Positions 26,223 to 33,310 of a stretch of DNA of 64,000 nucleotides are shown one piece after another. Source of the DNA: Nesterenkonia ebinurensis (GTDB lineage Bacteria; Actinomycetota; Actinomycetes; Actinomycetales; Micrococcaceae). Every line of letters starts with the position of its first letter. Position 1 is the first letter of the stretch. Both the position numbers and the translations under genes were made by a program. The notes beneath the pieces were generated by a model. It made no database searches and was not told the DNA's origin. It worked only from the letters and a program-made list of their open reading frames with translations. Where the stretch lies: contig NZ_VWNF01000021.1 in NCBI RefSeq assembly GCF_008711175.1, positions 62,001 to 126,000 of the forward strand. The letters are read 5' to 3'.

Positions 26223-27209
26223 ATGATCACTCGCACAACCCGCTCCCTTAAGCTGGGAGCTGTAGCCACTGCCGCTGCTCTGGCCCTTGCCGCCTGCGGA
26301 GGTGACGATGAGGACGCCCCCGGTGAAGACGGTGAACTCATCGAAGTCAGCGTCGGAACCCTCAACGGCATCCTCAGTGCCCCACTTTTCCTGGGGGTAT
26401 CTGAGGGCATCTTCGAGGAGTACGGGCTGGACGTCGACATAAGTTTCGCCGACGGCGGCGCCGCCGTCATCCCTGCCGTGCTCAGCGACGAGTATCAGTT
26501 CGGCTACTCCAACACCGTCAGCCAGCTGGCCGCCATCGAAGAAGGCCTGCCGCTTCAGCTGGTCCACCCCGCCTGGGCCCCGCATGGGGAGTTTGAAGAA
26601 GACGACCACGGCCTGCTCGTACTCCCCGACAGCGGTTTCGAGGAGCCGGAGGACCTCGAAGGCGCCAATATCGCGGTGAACACCCTGCAGAACATCGGTG
26701 AAGTCCACATCCGACGGGCTTTCGACAACCTTGGCCTGAATCACTCCGACCTCAGCTGGACTCAGTTGCCTTTCCCTGACATGGGCGAGGCCCTTGAGCG
26801 TGGTGACGTGGACGCTATCTGGGTCTCCGAGCCCTTCCTAGCCCCCGGCCTGGCCGCAGGTTACGAGTGGCTGATCGCTCCCGGTGCCCAATCCTTCCCG
26901 GAGCAGGTCGGCGGTTACTGGTCTACCTCTGAGACCTATGCCGGCGAGAACCCAGAAGTGGTTGAAGCCTTCCAAGATGCTATGACCGAGATCAACGATT
27001 TCGCCGAGGCGAACCCGGACCTGATACGCGAGGTCGCCGTCGAGGAAATGGGCTTCGATGCGGAGCACATCGACAACGTCAACCTACCGTTGTTCCCCAA
27101 TGACAACGAAGTGGAGACCCTCCAGGACTACGCAGAGGCTGCTGTGGAGTACGGCATCCTCAGCGAAGAACCTGAGGACTACGAAGCTCTCTTCGCCGGT
27201 AACGACTGA
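26223..27209 (+). CDS. Substrate-binding lipoprotein, NMT1/SsuA-like
   Basis: A 328-residue exported lipoprotein. The signal peptide ends in the lipobox LALAACGG, followed by an acidic linker (DDEDAPGEDGE). The mature part has the type II binding-protein pattern of the NMT1/THI5/SsuA class: SAPLFLGVSEGIFEEYGLDV, ADGGAAVIPAVLSDEYQFGYS, and LEGANIAVNTLQNIGEVHIRRAF. It would deliver a small organic solute to the 23590-26190 transporter. The family includes pyrimidine-precursor, sulfonate and aromatic binders; ligand unknown. AAGGAAAG lies upstream of the ATG. Confidence 0.88.
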   Translation: MITRTTRSLKLGAVATAAALALAACGGDDEDAPGEDGELIEVSVGTLNGILSAPLFLGVSEGIFEEYGLDVDISFADGGAAVIPAVLSDEYQFGYSNTVSQLAAIEEGLPLQLVHPAWAPHGEFEEDDHGLLVLPDSGFEEPEDLEGANIAVNTLQNIGEVHIRRAFDNLGLNHSDLSWTQLPFPDMGEALERGDVDAIWVSEPFLAPGLAAGYEWLIAPGAQSFPEQVGGYWSTSETYAGENPEVVEAFQDAMTEINDFAEANPDLIREVAVEEMGFDAEHIDNVNLPLFPNDNEVETLQDYAEAAVEYGILSEEPEDYEALFAGND

Positions 27210-27226
27210 CTCTGCACCGCTTCAGG

Positions 27227-27264
27227 TAGCACGAGGCCGCTCTCACCACGACGGTCTCGTGCTA
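27227..27264. promoter_or_regulatory. Inverted repeat between lipoprotein and tetR genes
   Basis: TAGCACGAG (27227-27235) and CTCGTGCTA (27256-27264) form a perfect 9-bp stem with a 20-nt loop, 18 bp before the tetR start. It may be a terminator/attenuator for the operon or a repressor site; no T-run follows. Confidence 0.4.
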
Positions 27265-27281
27265 TCGGTACGATCGATGGC

Positions 27282-28007
27282 ATGGCCACATCAGTCACTC
27301 CAGGAGGACGTCCTCGGCAAAGCGGCATTGTTACCGACGACCCACGGGAAGGCATCATCACCGCGGCAGCCGAGCTTTTCGCCGAGAAGGGCTTCAACGC
27401 CACCCGAATGACCCAGATCGCGGAGGCCTCCGGGCTACGGCAGTCCTCCATCTACTACTGGTTCCGGTCCAAGGACGAGATCCTGCGGGCTATCATGGAC
27501 CAAAACCGGGTCTCTTTGACCGCGGCCAGAGCTCTGGCAGAGCGTCAGGAACCCGCCCCGGTACGGCTCTATATTGTGCTCTACCAGGATGTGGTGCAGA
27601 TGTGCTCCGCTCCGCTGAACTTCTACGACCTGGAAGAAGCAGCCTCCCAGCAGCCCGATGTCTTCAGTGACTTCCACAACGACTACGGTGAACTCTTCGA
27701 GAAACTGCGAATGATCATCGAGGATGGGTTGCGCGAGGGCAGCTTCCGTGCCGGAGACGCTGGGGACTTCGTCCAGGTCGCTCTGAACCTCAACGAGGGA
27801 AGTCAGTACCGGTTCCATTCCCGGATGAGCACCATGGACGATATGCACCGCTATGCGGAGACTGCGGCAGAAATCTCGCTGAGGGCCTTTCTTGCGGACC
27901 CTTTCCAGATGGAGCAGGTTCAGGAGTCCGCCCGGGCCGGGATCGCAGGATTCCGCTCGGTGCTCAGTGCAGAGATGCAGCCTTCCGCCGCAAAGGCCGA
28001 TGCCTAG
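27282..28007 (+). CDS. TetR-family regulator of the island
   Basis: A 241-residue TetR protein. The helix-turn-helix is MTQIAEASGLRQSSIYYWFRSK (about residues 46-67), following EGIITAAAELFAEKGFNATR. It is the last gene of the cluster and reads in the same direction. Its TAG stop (28005-28007) overlaps the TAG stop of the convergent deacetylase (28004-28006 on the other strand), exactly at the start of the right 49-bp repeat. It probably controls the ligase operon and importer, perhaps through the GTTTC/GAAAC sites. Confidence 0.85.
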   Translation: MATSVTPGGRPRQSGIVTDDPREGIITAAAELFAEKGFNATRMTQIAEASGLRQSSIYYWFRSKDEILRAIMDQNRVSLTAARALAERQEPAPVRLYIVLYQDVVQMCSAPLNFYDLEEAASQQPDVFSDFHNDYGELFEKLRMIIEDGLREGSFRAGDAGDFVQVALNLNEGSQYRFHSRMSTMDDMHRYAETAAEISLRAFLADPFQMEQVQESARAGIAGFRSVLSAEMQPSAAKADA

Positions 28008-28933
28008 CTGCCCGGCGATTGCCCCTTGCGATAAACCTGGCCGGGTTCCCCCGGGTGGCCGAGAATCTCACTGACGGTCACCAGGTGATACCCCTCTGCC
28101 AGCAGATCCTGGAGGATCAGTGGCACCGCCTCGGCCGTGGAGCGCTCCAGATCGTGCAGCAGCACAATGTCTCCAGGCGAGACGCCGTCCATCACTCGCT
28201 CACGGGTCTTTGCGGCCGACTTATGCTGCCAATCCCGGGAGTCGGTGTCCCAGATGATCAGCGGCAGCCCTGAAACTTCTCTGACTCGGGAGTCCAGGGT
28301 GCCGTAGGGCGGCCGGGCCATGCCGGGCCGGATTCCGGCGGCCTGCTCAATGGCATCAGCTGTACGGTCCAGCTCCGAGCGCAGCTGACCATCACTGAGA
28401 TCTGTGAAATCGGTATGGCTCCAGCCGTGATTGCCCACCTCATGCCCGGCGTCCGCCACCTCAGCGACGATCTCCGGGTAATTGACCGCCATCTGCCCGG
28501 TCATGAAGAAGCTGGCCCGGGCATCGACCTCTGCTAGGGCTTCAAGCACTTCCCGGGTGTGCGGAACCGGCCCGTCGTCGAATGTCAGTGCCGCACAGGG
28601 CATCTGAGAGCAGTCCACCGGTCCAGAGGGATTGCGGATAAAGATCGGTTCGCTGGGCGGAGATCCGCTGCGGTCGGGCACTCCAGCCTCCTGGTCGTCG
28701 TCGTTGTCTGTCCGCTGGCGCAGCTGCTCGGCCCAAGGATAGGCCGAAATGCTGGTCCGGAGGTATTGGGTACGGTCATTGACCGTTTCCTGCCAGATCT
28801 GAGTGCTGGGCGAGAGGCTCAGCTTCGCGGGTGCCGGGGTATAGGCGGCGGGGGCGCCCAGAAGCACCAGCGTGGCTGCTAGAGCAGAGACGGCTGCGAG
28901 AAAAAACAGGGGAAGGTGCCGCACAGGAGGCAT
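28004..28933 (-). CDS. Exported polysaccharide deacetylase (NodB/CE4)
   Basis: A 309-residue secreted or membrane-anchored CE4 deacetylase acting on peptidoglycan or another N-acetylated polymer. An N-terminal hydrophobic segment (LPLFFLAAVSALAATLVLLG) is followed by a linker and the NodB domain. CE4 motifs are all present: ALTFDDGPVPHT (motif 1), HGWSHTDF (metal His), RPPYGTLD, WDTDSRDW and DIVLLHD. Its last 49 bp are the right copy of the direct repeat; the current stop codon is supplied at the junction with the island, replacing an older end (…SPGS-Cys-Pro-stop) still visible at 17843-17899. Confidence 0.88.
   Translation of the reverse strand: MPPVRHLPLFFLAAVSALAATLVLLGAPAAYTPAPAKLSLSPSTQIWQETVNDRTQYLRTSISAYPWAEQLRQRTDNDDDQEAGVPDRSGSPPSEPIFIRNPSGPVDCSQMPCAALTFDDGPVPHTREVLEALAEVDARASFFMTGQMAVNYPEIVAEVADAGHEVGNHGWSHTDFTDLSDGQLRSELDRTADAIEQAAGIRPGMARPPYGTLDSRVREVSGLPLIIWDTDSRDWQHKSAAKTRERVMDGVSPGDIVLLHDLERSTAEAVPLILQDLLAEGYHLVTVSEILGHPGEPGQVYRKGQSPGS
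28006..28054. repeat. Right 49-bp direct repeat flanking the catabolic island
   Basis: Matches 17851-17899 except A instead of C at 28034. It is the 3' end of the deacetylase gene. The first two bases also belong to the tetR stop codon, placing the island boundary at 28005/28006. Confidence 0.85.
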
Positions 28934-28979
28934 CCTATGCGCCAGTTTGGGGAACCCCGCTCAGCACACCCCGCGGGCC

Positions 28980-29624
28980 TTAATCTCCTACATCGATTCC
29001 GGCCTGGGCGGCTAGGTGCGGGGCGAGCTCCTGAAGCTGAAGACCCGAGATGGTGGCACCGCGCAGCCCCGCCAGGCCGGTGATGCTGTGAAACTGAGCA
29101 CCGCGAAGGTCAACATCGGTCAGCTCCGTGCCAGTGAGGGTCAGCGCACCGATGCTGCAGTCCTTGAACTGCGCCCTCCGTGCCTGCGCACTGCTGAGAT
29201 CGAGCTCTCCGATCTGGCAGGACTCGAAGAGCACATCTGTCAGCCGCGCCCCGCGCAGGTTCATCAGGTCCAGTTTGCTGGCGGTGATGTGCACACCGGA
29301 CCACTGGGCGTCGTAGAGCTCCGCAGCACCGATCCGTGACCTGGAGACGGAGGTGTCGCGCCAAGTGCACCGTGGGCTGTGCAGCTCCGGAGCGTTGAGC
29401 CGCTCAAGGTGGGACTCAATGACGCTCAGGCCTGTGAGGTCTGCCCCGGAGATCACCAGTCCTTCAGCCACGCACTCCACCAGGGTGGCTTCACGCAGCT
29501 CGAGACCGGTGATCGCCACCGAGTCGAGATACCCACCTTCGGCATGTGCTTCATGAATCAGCTGCTCAGCAGTCACAGGCGTCAGATCACGGGGTCGGTG
29601 CAGATTCAGCCGCGGCAATTTCAT
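28980..29624 (-). CDS. Pentapeptide-repeat-like protein
   Basis: About 214 residues, mostly degenerate A(D/N)LxG-type five-residue repeats: VISGADLTGLSVIES, LDLMNLRGARLTDV, ALTLTGTELTDVDLRGAQF and LRGATISGLQLQEL. Such repeats form a right-handed quadrilateral beta helix. Functions vary and none is predicted. The frame opens at 29702, but ATG 29624 (MKLPRLNLHRPRDL) is preferred because the longer form would overlap the operator at 29671. Confidence 0.7.
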   Translation of the reverse strand: MKLPRLNLHRPRDLTPVTAEQLIHEAHAEGGYLDSVAITGLELREATLVECVAEGLVISGADLTGLSVIESHLERLNAPELHSPRCTWRDTSVSRSRIGAAELYDAQWSGVHITASKLDLMNLRGARLTDVLFESCQIGELDLSSAQARRAQFKDCSIGALTLTGTELTDVDLRGAQFHSITGLAGLRGATISGLQLQELAPHLAAQAGIDVGD

Positions 29625-29670
29625 GGGGCCACGGTACCGCTCACCCCGGAGATACTCCCCCACTTGCGGT

Positions 29671-29684
29671 GGTAAACGTTTTCC
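29671..29684. promoter_or_regulatory. LacI-type operator 1 of the carbohydrate locus
   Basis: GGTAAACGTTTTCC, containing the AAACGTTT core of LacI-family sites. Its exact reverse complement occurs at 33265-33278 before the transporter genes. It lies inside a possible promoter spacer (TTGCGG 29664, TATGCT 29688), so a bound repressor would block RNA polymerase. Confidence 0.75.
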
Positions 29685-29692
29685 CGCTATGC

Positions 29693-29708
29693 TGTGACCC
29701 ACATCACC
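29693..29708. promoter_or_regulatory. CRP/GlxR-like site
   Basis: TGTGACCCACATCACC fits TGTGA-N6-TCACA in nine of ten arm positions. It lies just downstream of the putative -10, so its effect is uncertain; catabolite control is plausible for a sugar locus. Confidence 0.45.
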
Positions 29709-29760
29709 GGGAGGTGGACACTAACGACGGCGCGCCAGGGGGCGCAGAACGGATCGGGAC

Positions 29761-30945
29761 ATGATCGACCTCGAGACCGCCCAGCCATTGGGCATCATCG
29801 TCAACGGCGCCACCGGGCGCATGGGCTACCGGCAGCATCTGGTCCGCTCACTGCTGGCCATCCGCGACTCCGGCGGGGTCCCATTGCCCGATGGCAGCCG
29901 CCGCCCCATCGAGCTCTACCTGGTGGGGCGCAGCCCCGAGAAGCTCAAAGAGGTTGCCGAAACCCATGGCATCGACCGCTGGACCACCGACCTGGACGAA
30001 GCCCTCAACGCAGACGGGTTCGCCGTCTACTTCGATGCGCTGATCACCCAGCTGCGCGTTCCGGCCATCCGCAAAGCGATCGCTGCCGGTAAGCACATCT
30101 ACACCGAGAAGCCCACTGCTGAGTCCTACACCGAGGCGCTGGCTCTGGCCGAGGAGGCCGAGGCCGCCGGCATTCACAACGGCGTGGTCCATGACAAGCT
30201 CTACCTGCCCGGGCTGCTGAAGCTGCGCCGACTCATCGACTCCGGATTCTTCGGCGAGATCCTCTCAGTCCGCGGCGAGTTCGGCTACTGGGTCTTCGAG
30301 GGCGACTGGCAGCCCGCGCAGCGCCCCTCCTGGAACTACCGCACTGAGGACGGCGGCGGGATCGTCGTCGATATGTTCCCGCACTGGAACTACGTGATCG
30401 AGAACCTCTTCGGCTCCATCAGCACGGTCTACACCACCACCCGCACGCACATCCCCACCCGGGTGGATGAGGCCGGCCAGACCTATACTGCCACTGCCGA
30501 CGACGCCGCCTACGGCATCTTTGAGCTGGAGAACGGCCCCATCGTGCAGCTCAACTCCTCCTGGACCACCCGGGTCAACCGCGACGAGCTGGTGGAGTTC
30601 CACGTGGACGGCACCATGGGCTCCGCAGTGGTCGGCCTGTTCTCCGCCAAGATCCAGGAGCGCAACGCTACCCCGAAGCCGGTGTGGAACCCGGACATCC
30701 CAGATCCGCTGGACTACTCCGCCACCTGGTCCCCAATCCCGCAGAATGAGCCGGCAGAGAACGGTTTCAAACTGCAGTGGATCGAGTTCCTGCGCTCTGT
30801 ACTGGGCGTAGGCGAGCACCGCTACGACTTCCGCTCCGGGGCCGCCGGGATGCTGCTGGCCGAGGCCGCCCTGGCCTCACAAGAACAGGGGCGCAAAGTC
30901 AGCATCGCCGAGCACGCCAAGTCCCTCACCAGGAGCCCCCGATGA
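29761..30945 (+). CDS. Gfo/Idh/MocA-family sugar dehydrogenase
   Basis: NAD(P)-dependent oxidoreductase, 394 residues. The N-terminal Rossmann motif is IIVNGATGRMGYRQ, the catalytic EKP motif is in GKHIYTEKPTAESY (about residue 118), and the C-terminal domain has the DKLYLPGLLKLRRLIDSGFFGEI and GGGIVVDMFPHW family features. It would oxidise a sugar or sugar acid hydroxyl. It is the first gene of a tightly coupled trio with DUF993 and a sugar isomerase, and overlaps the next gene by ATGA. Confidence 0.87.
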   Translation: MIDLETAQPLGIIVNGATGRMGYRQHLVRSLLAIRDSGGVPLPDGSRRPIELYLVGRSPEKLKEVAETHGIDRWTTDLDEALNADGFAVYFDALITQLRVPAIRKAIAAGKHIYTEKPTAESYTEALALAEEAEAAGIHNGVVHDKLYLPGLLKLRRLIDSGFFGEILSVRGEFGYWVFEGDWQPAQRPSWNYRTEDGGGIVVDMFPHWNYVIENLFGSISTVYTTTRTHIPTRVDEAGQTYTATADDAAYGIFELENGPIVQLNSSWTTRVNRDELVEFHVDGTMGSAVVGLFSAKIQERNATPKPVWNPDIPDPLDYSATWSPIPQNEPAENGFKLQWIEFLRSVLGVGEHRYDFRSGAAGMLLAEAALASQEQGRKVSIAEHAKSLTRSPR

Positions 30946-32216
30946 GCACACAGGCAAAGCAGAGTACGACGACGCCCACCACTCCCCTGCCACACAGGAC
31001 CTCAGTACCGAAGAACCCGCTGGCGGCCCGCACTGAGACCGGGCTGCAGCTGACTCTGATCAGCCAGGAGCGGAAGCTGATCTCAGCCCCGCTGCTGAGC
31101 GCACCGGCCTTCCAGCGTCCCAGCGCACCGCTGGCCTCCCGCACCCTCTACGCCGCCGCACATGTGATCCCCGACCCGCTGAGCGAGACGGTGCCCGGCG
31201 AACCAGCCCAGCTGGACTGGGAGGCCACCCTTGACTACCGGGCCCAGATCTACTCCTGGGGGCTGGGCGTGGCCGATGCCATGGACACTGCCCAGCGGAA
31301 TATGGGCCTGGACGCTGCAGCCACCCGGGAGCTGATCGCCCGCTCCGCCGAAGTCGCCCGCGAGAAGGGCGCCTCGGTGGCGGTAGGGGTCAACACAGAT
31401 GCCCGCACCGAGGCAGAGCTGTCCTTGCAGGAGCTCACCGCCGCCTACCTGGACCAACTGGAGTTCGCTGAGACCCACCAGGCGGTACCGGTGGTGATGG
31501 CCTCCCGCCATCTGGCCAAGACCGCCAAGGATGCCACCGACTACCAGAACGTCTACGCCCAGGTGCTCAGCCGAGCCCAAACCCCGGTGATCATCCACTG
31601 GCTGGGTGAGGCCTTCGACCCGCAGCTGCGCGGCTATTTCGGCAGCACCGACTGGACTCAGGCCGCGGACACACTGATCGACATTATCTCCGCCCACCCG
31701 GACAGGGTGGCCGGGGTCAAGATGAGCCTGCTCGACGCCGCCGCCGAGCGGTCCGTACGTGCCCGCCTGCCGCAGTCAGCCACCATGTTCACCGGGGATG
31801 ACTTCAATTATGTGGACCTCATCGCCCCAGACGCAGAGGGTCAGTACTCCGACGCCCTGCTGGGCGCTTTCAGCGTGCTGGCCCCCAGTGCCTCCGCCGC
31901 GGTGCAGGCACTGGACACAGGAAACCCGGAGCTCTACCGCGACATCCTGCTGCCCACTCAGATGCTGAGCCGCCAGGTCTTCGCCGCCCCCACCTTCTAC
32001 TACAAGACAGGGGTTGCCTTCCTCTCCTGGCTCAACGGCCACCAGGCCAGTCCCGCCATGGTCGCCGGCCTTCACGCCGCCCGCAGCCTGCCGCATCTGA
32101 GCCGCATCCTGGAGCTGGCTAACAACTGCGGCGCCCTGGAGAGCCCGCAAACTGCCCACACCCGCTGGCACCAGCTGCTGGCCCTGCACGGTATCGGAGG
32201 CGCCTCATGGCACTGA
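30942..32216 (+). CDS. DUF993 dihydrodipicolinate-synthase-like protein
   Basis: A 424-residue DUF993 protein, a TIM-barrel group distantly related to dihydrodipicolinate synthase/aldolases. Recognisable parts are LDWEATLDYRAQIYSWGLGV, AVPVVMASRHLAKTAKDA, TPVIIHWLGEAFDP, VAGVKMSLLDAAAE (a candidate Schiff-base Lys) and FYYKTGVAFLSWLNGHQ. The family is regularly found beside Gfo/Idh/MocA dehydrogenases and sugar isomerases but its reaction is not established; an aldolase-type cleavage is a reasonable guess. ATG 30942 overlaps the previous stop, with AGGAG upstream. Residues 1-35 are a low-complexity Thr/Pro extension. Confidence 0.8.
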   Translation: MSTQAKQSTTTPTTPLPHRTSVPKNPLAARTETGLQLTLISQERKLISAPLLSAPAFQRPSAPLASRTLYAAAHVIPDPLSETVPGEPAQLDWEATLDYRAQIYSWGLGVADAMDTAQRNMGLDAAATRELIARSAEVAREKGASVAVGVNTDARTEAELSLQELTAAYLDQLEFAETHQAVPVVMASRHLAKTAKDATDYQNVYAQVLSRAQTPVIIHWLGEAFDPQLRGYFGSTDWTQAADTLIDIISAHPDRVAGVKMSLLDAAAERSVRARLPQSATMFTGDDFNYVDLIAPDAEGQYSDALLGAFSVLAPSASAAVQALDTGNPELYRDILLPTQMLSRQVFAAPTFYYKTGVAFLSWLNGHQASPAMVAGLHAARSLPHLSRILELANNCGALESPQTAHTRWHQLLALHGIGGASWH

Positions 32217-33217
32217 CCCCCACACAGACAACAACGACGCCCCACCCTCGGCTTTCCCTGAACCAGGCGACCATTAAGTACGCGAACTTGGAGCAGGCAC
32301 TCACCATCATCAAGCAGGCCGGTTACCAGTCGATCGGACTGTGGCGGGAACCGGTCAACGATGTGGGCCTGCAAAAGGCCGCCCAGCTGCTCAAAGATTC
32401 GGGCCTGCGATTCTCCAGCCTGTGCCGCGGCGGCTTCCTCACCGAGACCGATGAAGACGCCTTGGCCGCCTCGCTGGTGGAGAACCGTCGGGCTATCGCC
32501 GAGACCGCGGCGCTGGCCGAGGCCGGAGCTGAGGGCTCCGCCCCGGTGCTGGTGCTGGTAGCCGGGGGGATTCTGCCCGGTTCTACGATCCATGCGGCGC
32601 GTGAGCGGTTCTTCCAGGGGCTGTGCGAGCTGGTACCGGATGCCGCCGCGGCCGGAGTGACCCTGGCCATCGAGCCGCTGCATCCCATGTACGCCTCCGA
32701 CCGGGCGGTGATCTCCACGCTGGAACAGGCACTGGACCTGGCTGAGGAGGCAGAGAGTAAGCATGTGGGCGTCGTCGTGGATTCTTTTCATATTTGGTGG
32801 GACCCTCAGGCACTAGCCCAGATTCGGCGAGCAGGGGCGGCCGGACGAATTGCCAGCTACCAGGTATGCGACTGGCGCACCCCATTGGAGGCTGATGTGC
32901 TACTGTCCCGCCACCAGCCCGGCGATGGGGTGATCGACTTCGCTGCGATGACCCGCGCGGTGGAGAACACCGGATACACCGGGGACGTTGAGGTGGAGCT
33001 GTTCAACCAGACCACCTGGGAGGCCGATCCGGGCCGGACTGCCCACCAGACCGCTGCAGCCTTCCAAAGTGCTGTGGCCCCATATCTGCGTACCCTCAAT
33101 ACTCCCGCCGGCGGGGAAACCCCGCTCAGCTCTCAGCCGGCTGCAGGGACACCGGCCTCCGCGCCTGAAGCCACCACAGCCGACAAAACATCACATTTGG
33201 CTCACGATGTGACATAA
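32207..33217 (+). CDS. Sugar phosphate isomerase/epimerase (xylose-isomerase-like TIM barrel)
   Basis: A 336-residue AP-endonuclease-2/xylose-isomerase-like barrel. It shows LSLNQATIKYANLEQALTII, GVTLAIEPLHPMYASD (metal Glu), GVVVDSFHIWWDP (metal Asp and His) and GYTGDVEVELFN (last metal Glu). It would isomerise or epimerise the product of the dehydrogenase. It overlaps DUF993 by 10 bp. The C-terminal tail (about residues 298-336, Pro/Ala/Thr rich) lies outside the barrel and is largely encoded by decayed repeat copy E, so the natural end may once have been near residue 300. Confidence 0.82.
   Translation: MALTPTQTTTTPHPRLSLNQATIKYANLEQALTIIKQAGYQSIGLWREPVNDVGLQKAAQLLKDSGLRFSSLCRGGFLTETDEDALAASLVENRRAIAETAALAEAGAEGSAPVLVLVAGGILPGSTIHAARERFFQGLCELVPDAAAAGVTLAIEPLHPMYASDRAVISTLEQALDLAEEAESKHVGVVVDSFHIWWDPQALAQIRRAGAAGRIASYQVCDWRTPLEADVLLSRHQPGDGVIDFAAMTRAVENTGYTGDVEVELFNQTTWEADPGRTAHQTAAAFQSAVAPYLRTLNTPAGGETPLSSQPAAGTPASAPEATTADKTSHLAHDVT
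33097..33176. repeat. Decayed palindromic repeat, copy E (3' end of sugar isomerase gene)
   Basis: CCCCGCTC-x-x-CTCTC-x-GCCGGC, then CCGGCCT-x-CGC-x-CCT-x-AAG, in the same order and spacing as copy B (8305-8350). The left part ACTCCCGCCGGCGG resembles the leader. Here the host gene lies on the plus strand, opposite to copies A and B. Judged by eye, roughly three quarters identical. Confidence 0.6.
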
Positions 33218-33231
33218 ATCGAAGTCCCATC

Positions 33232-33260
33232 TTGACCTGTGATCTGACACACAGTTATAG
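33232..33260 (+). promoter_or_regulatory. Promoter of the LplB/LplC importer operon
   Basis: TTGACC (33232-33237) and TTATAG (33255-33260) separated by 17 bp, a near-consensus sigma-A-type promoter. The operator at 33265 begins 4 bp after the -10 box, over the start site. A CRP-like TGTGA-N6-ACACA lies in the spacer. Confidence 0.65.
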
Positions 33261-33264
33261 TTCA

Positions 33265-33278
33265 GGAAAACGTTTACC
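33265..33278. promoter_or_regulatory. LacI-type operator 2 of the carbohydrate locus
   Basis: GGAAAACGTTTACC, the exact reverse complement of the 29671 site. Position over the transcription start of the importer operon predicts repression. No lacI gene lies inside the locus, so the regulator must be encoded elsewhere. Confidence 0.78.
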
Positions 33279-33279
33279 G

Positions 33280-33291
33280 TGATGTACATCA
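33280..33291. promoter_or_regulatory. Perfect palindrome TGATGTACATCA
   Basis: A 12-bp perfect palindrome directly after operator 2 and just before the Shine-Dalgarno of the permease gene. It could be a second operator (GntR-type sites look similar). It does not occur before the 29761 operon. Confidence 0.4.
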
Positions 33292-33310
33292 TAAAGAGAG
33301 GGGCGTGCGT

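Noticed and set aside
17900-28005. Integrase, transposase or relaxase inside the repeat-bounded island
   Set aside because: Every gene in the interval has another clear family; no recombinase motif was seen, so mobility is inferred from the repeats only.
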